Assembly (NCBI RefSeq): GCF_013868155.1
Contig: NZ_JACEOG010000002.1
Location: forward strand, 1-64,000
Length of the DNA stretch: 64,000 nt
DNA from: Aeromicrobium phoceense
GTDB lineage: Bacteria > Actinomycetota > Actinomycetes > Propionibacteriales > Nocardioidaceae
Direction of reading: 5' to 3'
A program made the position numbers and the translations under genes. The notes beneath the pieces were generated by a model. That model searched no databases. It saw only the letters and a list, made by a program, of their open reading frames with translations, and was not told the origin of the DNA. Positions 19,559 through 28,173 of this stretch are shown one piece after another (position 1 is the first letter of the stretch; each line of letters begins with the position of its first letter).

Positions 19559-19681
19559 GGCATCATGGACTGTTGGTGCAGGACGGCTCTGCCACGAGGG
19601 AGCTTCCACGCAGCACCACCCGAAACTTCGAGCAACACCGACATTCCGCAGGTGACTTGTGGCACCCGGCGAGGAGAGACC

Positions 19682-20032
19682 ATGACGAACGTCATCGACC
19701 AGATCGCAGCGCAGAGCAAGCGTGACGACATCCCGCAGTTCCGTGCCGGCGACACCCTCAAGGTGCACGTCAACATCGTCGAGGGCAACCGCTCCCGTGT
19801 GCAGCTGTTCCAGGGCGTCTGCATCAAGGTGCAGGGCTCGGGCATCGGCCGCACGTTCACCGTCCGCAAGGTGAGCTTCGGCGTCGGCGTCGAGCGTACG
19901 TTCCCGGTCCACTCGCCGGTCATCGAGAAGATCGAGGTCGCCACCCGTGGCGACGTCCGTCGCGCCAAGCTGTACTACCTGCGCAACCTGCGCGGCAAGG
20001 CCGCCAAGATCAAGGAGAAGCGCGAGATCTGA
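19682..20032 (+). CDS. rplS: 50S ribosomal protein bL19
   Basis: A 116-residue protein. [20 protein letters not shown] and [20 protein letters not shown] are diagnostic, and VKKSF-like [19 protein letters not shown] completes the family core. It lies at the 30S-50S interface. GGAGAG lies just before the ATG. It is followed by a perfect hairpin at 20049-20080 and then by tandem signal peptidase genes, the usual downstream order. Confidence 0.96.
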   Translation: MTNVIDQIAAQSKRDDIPQFRAGDTLKVHVNIVEGNRSRVQLFQGVCIKVQGSGIGRTFTVRKVSFGVGVERTFPVHSPVIEKIEVATRGDVRRAKLYYLRNLRGKAAKIKEKREI

Positions 20033-20048
20033 TCTCGACCGCTCCGCG

Positions 20049-20080
20049 ACGACCCCGCACCCTCATGGGTGCGGGGTCGT
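20049..20080 (+). terminator. Terminator after rplS
   Basis: A perfect 14 bp GC-rich stem (20049-20062 with 20067-20080) closes the tetraloop TCAT, 17 bases after the rplS stop. It ends just before the -10 element of the first lepB. Confidence 0.8.
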
Positions 20081-20094
20081 GGCATGTCCGGGGC

Positions 20095-20100
20095 TAGGAT
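20095..20100 (+). promoter_or_regulatory. -10 element TAGGAT, leaderless lepB start
   Basis: TAGGAT lies 6 bp before the GTG at 20107, directly after the rplS terminator, so the transcript probably begins at the start codon. Confidence 0.6.
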
Positions 20101-20106
20101 CCCGGG

Positions 20107-20772
20107 GTGACCGACGAGCCCCGAGCCCAGCGCCGGCGCCGGCCGTGGTGGCTCTCCGCGATGGTCTACGTGTCCGCGACGCTCGCGCTCGCGCTGGCCG
20201 TGACGACGTTCGTCGTCCAGCCCTTCGTCATCCCCTCGAGCTCGATGGTCCCGGCCCTGGCGAAGGGCGACCGCATCCTCGTGCAGAAGTGGACCTATCG
20301 CGGCGGTGAGCCCCAGCGGGGCGACGTGGTCGTGTTCCGGGACCCGGGCGGGTGGCTGGGCGAGCTCGACGACCCGTCCGCGTTCCAGCGCGGCCTGCGC
20401 GCCGTCGGCCTCGCTCCGCAGGGCGGCTACCTCGTGAAGCGCGTCGTCGGCGTGGCCGGCGACGAGGTGCGCTGCTGCGACGAGGCGGGCCGCCCCCTCG
20501 TCAACGGGCACGCGATCGACGAGCCGTACCTGGCCGACGTGAGTGCGAACGCGGCGCGGACGTTCCAGGCGACGGTGCCGCGCGGCATGCTCTGGGTCGA
20601 GGGGGACAACCGGGGCGACTCACGCGACTCCCGGGCCATGCAGGACGAGCCCGGCGAGGGCTTCGTCCCCGCCGATTCGGTCGTCGGCCGGGTCTGGGCG
20701 CGGGCCTGGCCGACCGATCGGACCGGGCCCCTCCGACCGACCGACGCGTTCGCCGACGTGCCGTCGCCCTGA
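20107..20772 (+). CDS. lepB: Signal peptidase I (first copy)
   Basis: A 221-residue type I signal peptidase that removes signal peptides at the outer face of the membrane. One transmembrane segment (residues 18-40) precedes the catalytic S46 in VIPSSSMVPAL; the general base is K111 in YLVKRVVGVAGDE. MLWVEGDNRGDSRDSRAM is the conserved box E region. It starts with GTG. A closely related copy follows at 20822-21475; both have a Cys-Cys pair after the lysine motif (VRCCDEAG). Confidence 0.93.
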   Translation: MTDEPRAQRRRRPWWLSAMVYVSATLALALAVTTFVVQPFVIPSSSMVPALAKGDRILVQKWTYRGGEPQRGDVVVFRDPGGWLGELDDPSAFQRGLRAVGLAPQGGYLVKRVVGVAGDEVRCCDEAGRPLVNGHAIDEPYLADVSANAARTFQATVPRGMLWVEGDNRGDSRDSRAMQDEPGEGFVPADSVVGRVWARAWPTDRTGPLRPTDAFADVPSP

Positions 20773-20809
20773 CCCGACACCGATGCGCGGTTCGCCCGGG
20801 GCCAGCCGG

Positions 20810-20815
20810 TAGGCT
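20810..20815 (+). promoter_or_regulatory. -10 element TAGGCT, leaderless second lepB start
   Basis: TAGGCT lies 6 bp before the GTG at 20822 in the 49 bp gap between the two lepB genes, which suggests independent transcription of the second copy. Confidence 0.6.
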
Positions 20816-20821
20816 CATCGG

Positions 20822-21475
20822 GTGTCCGAGGAGAAACGTCAACTGCCGCTGTGGCAGGAGTCCCTCCTCCTCGTGGCGACAGCCCTCGTCCTGGCGCTGA
20901 TCGTCAAGACCTTCTTCTTCCAGGCCTTCTACATCCCGTCGGACTCGATGGTCCCGACGATGGTCAAGAACGACAAGCTGCTCGTGCAGAAGTGGTCCTA
21001 CTGGAGCGGTGGGCCCGAGCGCGGCGACATCGTCGTCTTCCGCGATCCCGGCAACTGGCTCGGACCCGACGTCGACGAGTCGTCGAACGCCGTCCAGCGC
21101 GGTCTCGAGCTGGTCGGGCTGTTCCCATCGGGCGGGCACCTCATCAAGCGCGTCATCGGCACCGGCGGCGACCGCGTGGTCTGCTGCGACGCCGAGGGCC
21201 GCACCACGGTCAACGGCGAGCCGATCGACGAGCCTTACCTGGCCGACCCGTCGGTCAACGCCGACCAGACCTTCGACGTGAAGGTCCCGAAGGGCTACCT
21301 GTGGGTCCAGGGCGACAACCGCGGCAACTCGGCCGACTCGCGGGCCCACCTCGGCGAGCCCGGGGGAGGATTCATCGCTGACGAGGACGTGGTCGGCAAG
21401 GCATGGTTGAGGGTGTGGCCGCTCAACCGCTTCGGCACGATCGAGGGCACCGACGCGTTCGACGAGGTCCCGTGA
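20822..21475 (+). CDS. lepB: Signal peptidase I (second copy)
   Basis: A 217-residue paralogue of the preceding signal peptidase. The transmembrane segment is [19 protein letters not shown], the catalytic S42 is in [11 protein letters not shown] and the lysine K109 in [30 protein letters not shown] is box E. The two copies share loop sequences such as [18 protein letters not shown], so they arose by tandem duplication. The N-terminal cytosolic part differs, and the two may divide substrates between them. The stop overlaps rnhB by 4 bases. Confidence 0.93.
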   Translation: MSEEKRQLPLWQESLLLVATALVLALIVKTFFFQAFYIPSDSMVPTMVKNDKLLVQKWSYWSGGPERGDIVVFRDPGNWLGPDVDESSNAVQRGLELVGLFPSGGHLIKRVIGTGGDRVVCCDAEGRTTVNGEPIDEPYLADPSVNADQTFDVKVPKGYLWVQGDNRGNSADSRAHLGEPGGGFIADEDVVGKAWLRVWPLNRFGTIEGTDAFDEVP

Positions 21476-22182
21476 GCCCGGCGCCTTCGCTGCGCGTCGA
21501 GCGCCAGCTCCTGCGCGCGGGGCGCACCGCCCTGGCCTGCAGCGACGAGGTCGGTCGCGGCGCCCTGAGCGGGCCCGTCACGATCGGCATGGTCCTGGTG
21601 ACCGAGCAGACCCGCACGGCGCCGCAGGGCGTGCGCGACAGCAAGCTGCTCACCCCCGCGGCGCGCGAGGCGCTGGTGCCGAAGATCCGCCGGTGGGCGC
21701 CCGTCCACGGCGTCGGCCACGCGAGCCCTGCCGAGATCGACCAGTACGGGATCATCGCCGCGATGCGGCTGGCCGGCCACCGAGCGCTCGCGCAGCTGAC
21801 GGTGCGCCCCGACGCGGTGCTGCTCGACGGCAACCACGACTACCTGAGCGTGCCCGAGCAGTCGGCCCTCTTCGGCCCGCCCGACCTGTCCGACGACGTG
21901 CCGCCGGTGACCACGATGATCAAGGCCGACCTGCGCTGCGCCGCGGTCGCCGCTGCCAGCATCCTGGCCAAGACGACCCGTGACGCCCTGATGGTCGAGC
22001 TCGCCTTGCAGCATCCTCAGTACGGCTGGGAGCTCAACAAGGGATACTCGGCACCGGAGCACATCGCGGCCCTCGCGCAGCACGGTCCGTCGGTCCATCA
22101 CCGGCGCTCGTGGTCGCTGCCGGGCTGCGGGTCCGGGACGACGGTCGAGATCGACGAGACGCGAGAGGTGGTGGCCGGATGA
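21472..22182 (+). CDS. rnhB: Ribonuclease HII
   Basis: A 236-residue RNase HII that cuts RNA in RNA-DNA hybrids and removes single ribonucleotides from DNA. The signature [16 protein letters not shown] supplies the DE pair of the DEDD site; [10 protein letters not shown] and [20 protein letters not shown] supply the other acidic residues. The GTG start overlaps the lepB stop. The 20-residue C-terminal extension beyond the RNase fold is acidic. The lepB-rnhB-DUF2469 order is conserved in actinobacteria. Confidence 0.93.
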   Translation: MSPAPSLRVERQLLRAGRTALACSDEVGRGALSGPVTIGMVLVTEQTRTAPQGVRDSKLLTPAAREALVPKIRRWAPVHGVGHASPAEIDQYGIIAAMRLAGHRALAQLTVRPDAVLLDGNHDYLSVPEQSALFGPPDLSDDVPPVTTMIKADLRCAAVAAASILAKTTRDALMVELALQHPQYGWELNKGYSAPEHIAALAQHGPSVHHRRSWSLPGCGSGTTVEIDETREVVAG

Positions 22183-22487
22183 GCGCCGAGGATCTCGAGC
22201 GGTACGAGAACGAGATGGAGCTCTCGCTCTACCGCGAGTACCGCGACGTCGTCGGCATCTTCAAGTACGTCGTCGAGACCGACCGCCGCCTGTACCTGTG
22301 CAACGCGGTCGACGTGAAGGTGCGCTCCGAGTCCGGTGACGCCTACTTCGAGGTGACGATGGCCGACGCCTGGGTCTGGGACATCTACCGTCCCGCGCGC
22401 TTCGCCAAGAACGTCAAGGTGCTGACGTTCAAGGACGTGAACGTCGAGGAGCTGCAGGACTCCGACGTCAAGCTGCCACCGGCCTGA
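22179..22487 (+). CDS. DUF2469 family protein
   Basis: A 102-residue conserved actinobacterial protein. It begins [20 protein letters not shown] and contains [19 protein letters not shown] and [18 protein letters not shown]. No catalytic motif is evident and its function is unknown. It starts in an ATGA overlap with rnhB, with which it is almost always paired. Confidence 0.88.
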   Translation: MSAEDLERYENEMELSLYREYRDVVGIFKYVVETDRRLYLCNAVDVKVRSESGDAYFEVTMADAWVWDIYRPARFAKNVKVLTFKDVNVEELQDSDVKLPPA

Positions 22488-22493
22488 CCGGCG

Positions 22494-23846
22494 ATGACGC
22501 CCGATCCCGCCGTGTCCCGCGACGGAGCGCGGACGTTCGCGCACGTCCTGGTCAACACCCTCGTCGCCAACGTCACCACGAGCTTCCTGTGGTTCGCGCT
22601 GACCTTCTGGGTCTACCTGGAGACGCGCTCGGTCCTGGCCACCGGCGTCGTCGGCGGCGCCTACATGCTCATGCTGGCGCTGTTCGCGATGCTGTTCGGC
22701 ACGCTCGTCGACCGCCATCGCAAGCGCGACGTGCTGGTCGGGTCGAGCCTCGCCACGGCGGCGTCCTTCCTGGTCGCCGGTGTGCTCTACGCCGTGCTGG
22801 GACCCGGGGCGATCGTCGACATGACCGGTCCGTGGTTCTGGCTCTTCTCGGGCATCGTCCTGTTCGGCTCGGTCGTGGAGAGCCTGCGCAACATCGCGCT
22901 GTCGACCCTGGTGACCCTGCTCATCCCGGCCGACCGCCGTGACCGGGCGAACGGGCTGGTCGGCACGGTGCAGGGCCTGGCGTTCATCGTCACCAGCGTC
23001 TTCAGCGGGCTCGCGATCGGCCAGCTCGGCATGGGGTGGACGCTCGTCATCGCCAACGTCCTCACGGTGTGCACGGTCGTTCACCTGCTCTTCGTGCGGA
23101 TCGCGGAGGAGCAGCCGGCCGCCGGCGAGGACGGGAAGCGCCCGACGGTCGACGTCCGGGGAGCCCTCGCCGCGATCGCGCTGGTGCCGGGGCTGTTCGC
23201 GCTCATCATCCTCACGACGTTCAACAACCTCGTCTCGGGCGTGTTCATCGCGCTCGTCGACCCCTACGGGCTGACGCTCTTCACCGTCGAGGAGTGGGGC
23301 CTGGTCTTCGGCGTGGCGTCCACGGGCTTCATCCTCGGCGGTCTCGTGATCGCCCGGTGGGGCCTGGGCGCCAACCCGCTCCGCACGATGCTGTGGGTGC
23401 TGGCCGCGATGGGCGTGATCAACGCGACCTTCACGCTGCGCGAGTCGGCCTGGCTGTGCATCGCTGGGATCTGGCTGTTCCTGCTGATCGTGCCCGCCGT
23501 GGAGGCGGCCGAGCAGACCGTGATCCAGCGCGTCGTGCCGTTCACCAGCCAAGGACGGGTCTTCGGGTTCGCCCAGGCCTTCGAGGCGGCTGCGGCTCCC
23601 GTCACCGCCTTCCTCGTCGCCCCCATCGCGGAGTTCTGGGTGATCCCGATGATGGAGTCCGAGGCCGGCGCGCAGCGGTGGGCGTGGCTGGTGGGGTACG
23701 GCGACGCGCGCGGCATCGCGCTGATCTTCTTCTTCGCCGGACTGGTGATGGTGGTGATCTCCCTGGCGGCGTTCGGGACGCGCTCCTACCGCGTGCTGTC
23801 CGACCGCTACCGCGACGACGCGGTGTCCGGCGTGACCGCGGGCTGA
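22494..23846 (+). CDS. MFS transporter, drug/siderophore-exporter type
   Basis: A 450-residue major facilitator with twelve predicted membrane segments. The loop 2-3 signature is LFGTLVDRHRKRDVLVG and the second half repeats a related turn at RWGLGANPLRT. Several ENTS/macrolide-efflux-like features are visible (ALFAMLFGTLVDRHRK; IPADRRDRANGLVGTVQGLA), including substrate export against a proton gradient. The substrate is unknown. It begins six bases after the DUF2469 stop, so it may be cotranscribed, although it is not a constant member of this cluster. Confidence 0.85.
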   Translation: MTPDPAVSRDGARTFAHVLVNTLVANVTTSFLWFALTFWVYLETRSVLATGVVGGAYMLMLALFAMLFGTLVDRHRKRDVLVGSSLATAASFLVAGVLYAVLGPGAIVDMTGPWFWLFSGIVLFGSVVESLRNIALSTLVTLLIPADRRDRANGLVGTVQGLAFIVTSVFSGLAIGQLGMGWTLVIANVLTVCTVVHLLFVRIAEEQPAAGEDGKRPTVDVRGALAAIALVPGLFALIILTTFNNLVSGVFIALVDPYGLTLFTVEEWGLVFGVASTGFILGGLVIARWGLGANPLRTMLWVLAAMGVINATFTLRESAWLCIAGIWLFLLIVPAVEAAEQTVIQRVVPFTSQGRVFGFAQAFEAAAAPVTAFLVAPIAEFWVIPMMESEAGAQRWAWLVGYGDARGIALIFFFAGLVMVVISLAAFGTRSYRVLSDRYRDDAVSGVTAG

Positions 23847-23850
23847 CGCT

Positions 23851-23933
23851 CGTCCACAGGCCGCGGCGGCCGGCCGGCGTCGTCCACAGGCCTGCCGCGG
23901 GACCTTCTCCCCGGCGCTGTGGGCCGGGAGGCT
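23851..23933 (+). promoter_or_regulatory. Paired CGTCCACAG boxes plus -10-like hexamer upstream of yraN-comM-dprA
   Basis: CGTCCACAG lies at 23851-23859 and 23881-23889 (30 bp period), and box 2 ends 50 bp before the yraN ATG. GAGGCT at 23928-23933 is 6 bp before that ATG. Both the spacings and the CGGGA-GCT stretch before the ATG match the ssb-like promoter at 268-351. No TANNNT hexamer is present. Confidence 0.65.
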
Positions 23934-23939
23934 CGACCC

Positions 23940-24302
23940 ATGACCTACGCGCGCAACCAGGCCCTCGGCGCCTACGGCGAACGGATCGCCGCCGACCACC
24001 TGCGAAGCCTCGGGATGGTGATCCTCGCCCGCAACTGGACCTGCCAGCACGGAGAGATCGACATCGTCGCGCGCGACGGCGACACCCTCGTGGTGTGCGA
24101 GGTCAAGACCCGCACCAGCACCACCCACGGCACGGCCCTGGAGTCGGTGTCCGATCGCAAGGTCACGATCCTGCGCCGGTCGCTGGCGCGCTGGCTCGAC
24201 GTCCACGGCGTGAGCCCCGACGGCGTGCGCATCGACGTCGTCACGGTGTGGGTCCCGCGCAGCGGGGGTCCGCGGGTCGAGCGGATCGCGGGGGTGGCGT
24301 GA
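23940..24302 (+). CDS. YraN/UPF0102 endonuclease-like protein
   Basis: A 120-residue protein with the Holliday-junction-resolvase-like fold. NQALGAYGERIAADHLRSLG, the acidic site in HGEIDIVARDGDTLVVCEVK (E-x-K catalytic pattern) and TALESVSDRKVTILRR are family landmarks. GGGAGG lies eight bases before the ATG. It is the first gene of a three-gene operon with comM and dprA, both tied to DNA uptake and recombination in transformable bacteria. Its own biochemical role is not established. Its promoter region carries the paired CGTCCACAG boxes. Confidence 0.9.
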   Translation: MTYARNQALGAYGERIAADHLRSLGMVILARNWTCQHGEIDIVARDGDTLVVCEVKTRTSTTHGTALESVSDRKVTILRRSLARWLDVHGVSPDGVRIDVVTVWVPRSGGPRVERIAGVA

Positions 24303-25876
24303 TGGCCGCCGTGCACTCGATCGCGCTCGACGGCCTCACGGGACGGCCGGTCGAGGTGGAGGTCGACATCGCCTCGGGGCTCTCGGCCACCGTGGTGGTC
24401 GGACTGGCGGACGCCACGGTCAGCGAGGCCCGCAACCGGGTGCGGTCGGCGGTGGTGAATTCGGGGACCTCGTGGCCCGACACCCGCGTCACGATCAACC
24501 TTGCGCCGTCCAGCCTGCCCAAGAGCGGTCCCCACTACGACCTGGCCATGGGGCTCGGAGTGTTCGCGGCGAAGGCCGTGGTCCCGGTCGAGACGTTGGC
24601 GGGCACCGTCTTCCTCGGCGAGCTGGCCCTCGACGGTCGCCTGCGGCCCGTGCGCGGCGTCCTGCCCGCCACCCTCGCCGCAGCCGAAGCCGGCTTCGAG
24701 CGCGTCGTGGTCCCCGAGTCGAACGTGAACGAGGCGCGGCTGGTGCCGTCGATCGCGGTGGTCGGCGTGCGGTCGTTGCGCCAGGTCGTCGCGATGCTGC
24801 GCGGCGAGGAGGAGCCCGAGGATCCGCCCGTGCCGCCGTTGAGCGAGGCGGGGGACGGCTGGAGCGGGGTGGCGCCCAGCGGCGAGCTGGACCTCACCGA
24901 CGTCGTCGGCCAGGACGACGCGTGCCTGGCCACGGTGATCGCCGCCAGTGGTGGTCACCACCTGCTGCTCACGGGCCCGCCCGGCGTCGGCAAGACGATG
25001 CTCGCGCAGCGCCTGCCCGCGCTGCTGCCCGACCTGGACCCGAACGACTCGCTCGAGGTCAGTGCCCTGCACTCCCTCGCCGGAGTCCTTCCGTCGGACC
25101 TGCCGATGCTGGTGCGACCGCCGTTCCTCGAGCCGCACCACACCGCCAGTGCCGCCGCGGTGGTCGGTGGCGGCAGCCGGGTGGTGCGGCCCGGCGCAAT
25201 GTCGCTGGCCCACCACGGCGTGCTCTTCCTCGACGAGGCGCCCGAGTTCGCGAGCAACGTCCTCGAGGCCCTGAGGCAGCCGCTGGAGAGCGGGCAGGTG
25301 GTGGTGTCACGGGCCGCGCAGACGGCCGTGTTCCCCGCACGATTCCAGCTGGTCCTCGCCACGAATCCGTGCCCGTGCGGTCACGCCGGCTCGGTGATGC
25401 AGCGGTGCGAGTGCCCTGCGGCCACGCGGCGGCGCTACGCCGACCGGCTGTCCGGACCGATCCGCGACCGCATCGACATCCACCGCACCCTGGTGGAGCC
25501 GTCGCGTCGCGATCTCGCGCACGGGCTGATCGCCCGGCCCAGCACCGGAGAGCTGGCCGAGCGGGTGGCACAGGCTCGTCACCGCCAGCGACGGCGCCTC
25601 GTGGACACGCCCTGGCGCGTCAACGCGGCCGTGCCGGGGGTGGAGCTGCGCAAGGTCTGGCCCGCCCACGACGACGGCAGCCGGTTGCTCGAGCAGCAGG
25701 TGCGCGGGCACAAGGTCACCCCGCGATCGGCCGATCGCGTGCTGCGGCTCGCGTGGAGCATCGCCGACCTCTGCGGGCACGACCGGCCCACGATCGACGA
25801 CGTGCAGGCCGCGCTCGACCTGCGACGGGGCAGTGCCATCGGCGGCGAGCTCCTCGGCCTGCTGGGGGCGGCATGA
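24302..25876 (+). CDS. comM: Mg-chelatase-like AAA+ ATPase ComM/YifB
   Basis: A 524-residue AAA+ ATPase. The N-terminal Lon-protease-like ChlI domain (residues 10-190) contains INLAPSSLPKSGPHYDLAMG. The Mg-chelatase ATPase domain has Walker A LTGPPGVGKTMLAQRLP, Walker B GVLFLDEAPEF and sensor region ATNPCPCG; CGH...CEC cysteines follow. In Vibrio and Haemophilus ComM is a hexameric helicase that extends the heteroduplex of incoming DNA during natural transformation. It shares one base with the yraN stop and overlaps dprA by 4 bases. Confidence 0.93.
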   Translation: MAAVHSIALDGLTGRPVEVEVDIASGLSATVVVGLADATVSEARNRVRSAVVNSGTSWPDTRVTINLAPSSLPKSGPHYDLAMGLGVFAAKAVVPVETLAGTVFLGELALDGRLRPVRGVLPATLAAAEAGFERVVVPESNVNEARLVPSIAVVGVRSLRQVVAMLRGEEEPEDPPVPPLSEAGDGWSGVAPSGELDLTDVVGQDDACLATVIAASGGHHLLLTGPPGVGKTMLAQRLPALLPDLDPNDSLEVSALHSLAGVLPSDLPMLVRPPFLEPHHTASAAAVVGGGSRVVRPGAMSLAHHGVLFLDEAPEFASNVLEALRQPLESGQVVVSRAAQTAVFPARFQLVLATNPCPCGHAGSVMQRCECPAATRRRYADRLSGPIRDRIDIHRTLVEPSRRDLAHGLIARPSTGELAERVAQARHRQRRRLVDTPWRVNAAVPGVELRKVWPAHDDGSRLLEQQVRGHKVTPRSADRVLRLAWSIADLCGHDRPTIDDVQAALDLRRGSAIGGELLGLLGAA

Positions 25877-26988
25877 CCCGGAGTCAGTCCCGCACCCGAC
25901 TGCTGCTCTCGCTCGTGGTCGAGGCCGGCGACCCCCGCCTCGTGGCCTGGCGCGAGCGATGCGACCCCGTCGAGCTCTGGCACGCGGTCGTCCGGGGCGG
26001 TCCCGAGATCCCCGGGCCGTGGCACGAGGCCGCCGCGGAGGCCCCGCGCCGAGCCGATCAGGCGCTGCGGAGGGCGGAGGAGGCCGGCGGTCGCTGGGTC
26101 GTCCCCGGCTCGTCGGCGTGGCCCGTGGCCCTCGACGACCTCGACCAGATCGACGGCATCGGTCAGGTGGCCGGCGCCCCGCTCGGGCTCTGGGTGCGCG
26201 GCGGCGGCGACCTGTCCTCGATCGCGGCCGCGCCGGTGGCCGTGGTCGGCGCGCGGGGCTGCACGACCTACGGGGCCGAGGCCGCCAGCGACATCGCCGC
26301 CGACTGTGCCGACCAGGGCCACGCCGTCGTCAGTGGCGCGGCGTTCGGGATCGACGCCTGCGCCCACCGCGGGGCCCTGCTCGCGGGTGGGCCCACGGTG
26401 GCGGTGCTGGCGTGCGGCGTCGACGTCGACTACCCCAAGGCCCACGCGGCCCTGCTGCGCCGCATCGGCGAGGAGGGACTGGTGATCAGCGAGTTCGCGC
26501 CCGGTGCCGAGCCGCAACGTCACCGCTTCCTGGTGCGCAACCGGCTCATCGCAGCGTTGAGCGTCGGCGTGGTGGTCGTCGAGGCGGCCCGCCGCAGCGG
26601 GTCCCTCAACACCCTGCACTGGGCCGACCAGCTGGGGCGCACCACGATGGTCGTGCCCGGTCCGATCACGTCGCAGGCCTCGTGCGGCACCCACCTCGCG
26701 GTTCGCGACGGCAAGGCGCTGCTGGTCACCTCCGGCCGTGACGTCGTGGCCGACACCTTCGGCGTCATCGACGCCGACGTGCCGGCGATCAGCCCGGCGG
26801 CGCGGCGGGTCTGGCTGCGGCTCGGAGCCGAGCCGCAACCGGCCGAGCAGGTGGCGGCCGCGCTGCGCCTCAGCCCCGTCCCGGTGCTGCGCGCGCTGCG
26901 CGAGCTCGAGCGTCACGCGGTGGTCGTGGGCGACGGGAACGGGTGGCGTCGCGACCGGGTCCCCGGTGGCGCGCAGGGGGTAGGTTGA
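25873..26988 (+). CDS. dprA: DNA processing protein DprA
   Basis: A 371-residue DprA/Smf, which binds incoming single-stranded DNA and loads RecA. The Rossmann-like core shows VAVVGARGCTTYGAEAA, HAVVSGAAFGIDACAHRGAL, VAVLACGVDVDYPKAH and SEFAPGAEPQRHRFLVRNRL. The C-terminal winged helix (EQVAAALRLSPVPVLRALRE) is present. The ATG overlaps comM. The following methyltransferase has its own -10 inside the dprA stop region. Confidence 0.94.
   Translation: MTRSQSRTRLLLSLVVEAGDPRLVAWRERCDPVELWHAVVRGGPEIPGPWHEAAAEAPRRADQALRRAEEAGGRWVVPGSSAWPVALDDLDQIDGIGQVAGAPLGLWVRGGGDLSSIAAAPVAVVGARGCTTYGAEAASDIAADCADQGHAVVSGAAFGIDACAHRGALLAGGPTVAVLACGVDVDYPKAHAALLRRIGEEGLVISEFAPGAEPQRHRFLVRNRLIAALSVGVVVVEAARRSGSLNTLHWADQLGRTTMVVPGPITSQASCGTHLAVRDGKALLVTSGRDVVADTFGVIDADVPAISPAARRVWLRLGAEPQPAEQVAAALRLSPVPVLRALRELERHAVVVGDGNGWRRDRVPGGAQGVG
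26981..26986 (+). promoter_or_regulatory. -10 element TAGGTT, leaderless methyltransferase start
   Basis: TAGGTT lies 7 bp before the GTG at 26994 and overlaps the dprA stop codon. Confidence 0.55.
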
Positions 26989-26993
26989 ACCGG

Positions 26994-27659
26994 GTGAACC
27001 ACTCCGAGGCCATGGATCCCGAGCAGGCCGACGAGGTCTTCGCCCACTGGGAGGACAAGTACGGCACCAGCGACGGTGTGTGGTCGGGGCACGTCAACAC
27101 CGCCCTGGCGCAGATCGCCGCCGACCTCCCCGCCGGCTCGGCGCTCGATCTCGGCGCAGGAGAGGGCGGGGACGCCCTGTGGCTGGCCGAGCGTGGCTGG
27201 TCCGTCATGGGCATCGACATCTCGCCGACGGCCCTCGCTCGCGCCGAGTCCGCGGCGGAGCGCGCCGGGCTGAGCGAGCGGGTCACGTGGGTGGCCGCCG
27301 ACCTCGACACCTGGTCGTCCACGCAGGCGTTCGACCTCGTCACGGCGTCGTTCCTGCAGTCGCCCGTCGCTCTCGACCGGGCCCGGATCCTGAGGACGGG
27401 AGCCGATCGCGTCGCGGTGGACGGGCACCTGCTCGTCATCGCCCACGCCGAGGCGCCCCCGTGGGCCCACGCGCACGACCACGACCACCTGCAGGAGATG
27501 GACTTCCCCACGCCGGAGTCGGACCTGGCGATGCTCGACCTCCCGGCCGATGACTGGCGCACGGTCGTCGCGGAGGTGCGTGACCGCACCGCGTTCGCGC
27601 CCACCGGCGAGCAGGTCGTGCTGCGCGACGGGGTCCTGCTGCTGCAGCGCCTCGCCTGA
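26994..27659 (+). CDS. Class I SAM-dependent methyltransferase
   Basis: A 221-residue small-molecule methyltransferase. The SAM motif ALDLGAGEGGDALWLAERGW and the acidic VMGIDISPTAL that binds ribose are clear, and WVAADLDTW is motif II. The overall layout (HWEDKYGTSDGVWSG near the start) resembles thiopurine/tellurite-type methyltransferases that act on small nucleophiles. The true substrate is unknown. The GTG start is supported by the leaderless -10. It is convergent with the molybdenum gene mog, only 7 bases away. Confidence 0.85.
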   Translation: MNHSEAMDPEQADEVFAHWEDKYGTSDGVWSGHVNTALAQIAADLPAGSALDLGAGEGGDALWLAERGWSVMGIDISPTALARAESAAERAGLSERVTWVAADLDTWSSTQAFDLVTASFLQSPVALDRARILRTGADRVAVDGHLLVIAHAEAPPWAHAHDHDHLQEMDFPTPESDLAMLDLPADDWRTVVAEVRDRTAFAPTGEQVVLRDGVLLLQRLA

Positions 27660-27666
27660 GGCGCCG

Positions 27667-28173
27667 TCAGGTGTGCAGCGGGCGGTCGCTCGGCCTGCCG
27701 TGACCGAGCTGGTCCAGTGCGTGATCGACGATCTCGCCGAGCACCTCGAGGCCCTCGCGCACCCCTCCGGTGGATCCGGGCAGGTTCACCAGCAGGGTGT
27801 GCCCGCTGATGCCTGCCACGCCGCGCGAGAGTGCGGCGTGCGGCGTCGTGCGCAGGCCACGGGCGCGCAGGGCCTCCGCGATGCCCGGGGCCGGACGGTC
27901 GATGAGTGCGGAGGTCGCCTCCGGCGTGTGGTCGTCGTCGGTGAACCCCGTGCCACCCGTGGTCACGACCAGCGCACAGCCCTGGTCGACGAGCCGGCGC
28001 AGGACGTCGGCGACCTCGGGCCCGTCGGGCACGACGTGCGGGCCCGACACCTCGAAGCCCCGGTCGCGTCCCCACTGGGCGATGCGAGGTCCGGTGAGGT
28101 CCTCCCGGCTGCCGGCGGCCGCGCGTGTGGAGCAGACGACGACGCCGAGGGCACGGCGGTCCTGATCACTCAT
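27667..28173 (-). CDS. mog: Molybdopterin adenylyltransferase (MogA/MoaB family)
   Basis: A 168-residue protein that adenylates molybdopterin before metal insertion. The MoCF fold signature VVTTGGTGFTDDDHTPEAT is complete, and LLVNLPGSTGGVREGLE closes the active site. It overlaps the 3' end of moaC by 8 bases, so moeA-moaC-mog is one operon on the minus strand. MogA and MoaB cannot be told apart by sequence alone. Confidence 0.92.
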   Translation of the reverse strand: MSDQDRRALGVVVCSTRAAAGSREDLTGPRIAQWGRDRGFEVSGPHVVPDGPEVADVLRRLVDQGCALVVTTGGTGFTDDDHTPEATSALIDRPAPGIAEALRARGLRTTPHAALSRGVAGISGHTLLVNLPGSTGGVREGLEVLGEIVDHALDQLGHGRPSDRPLHT

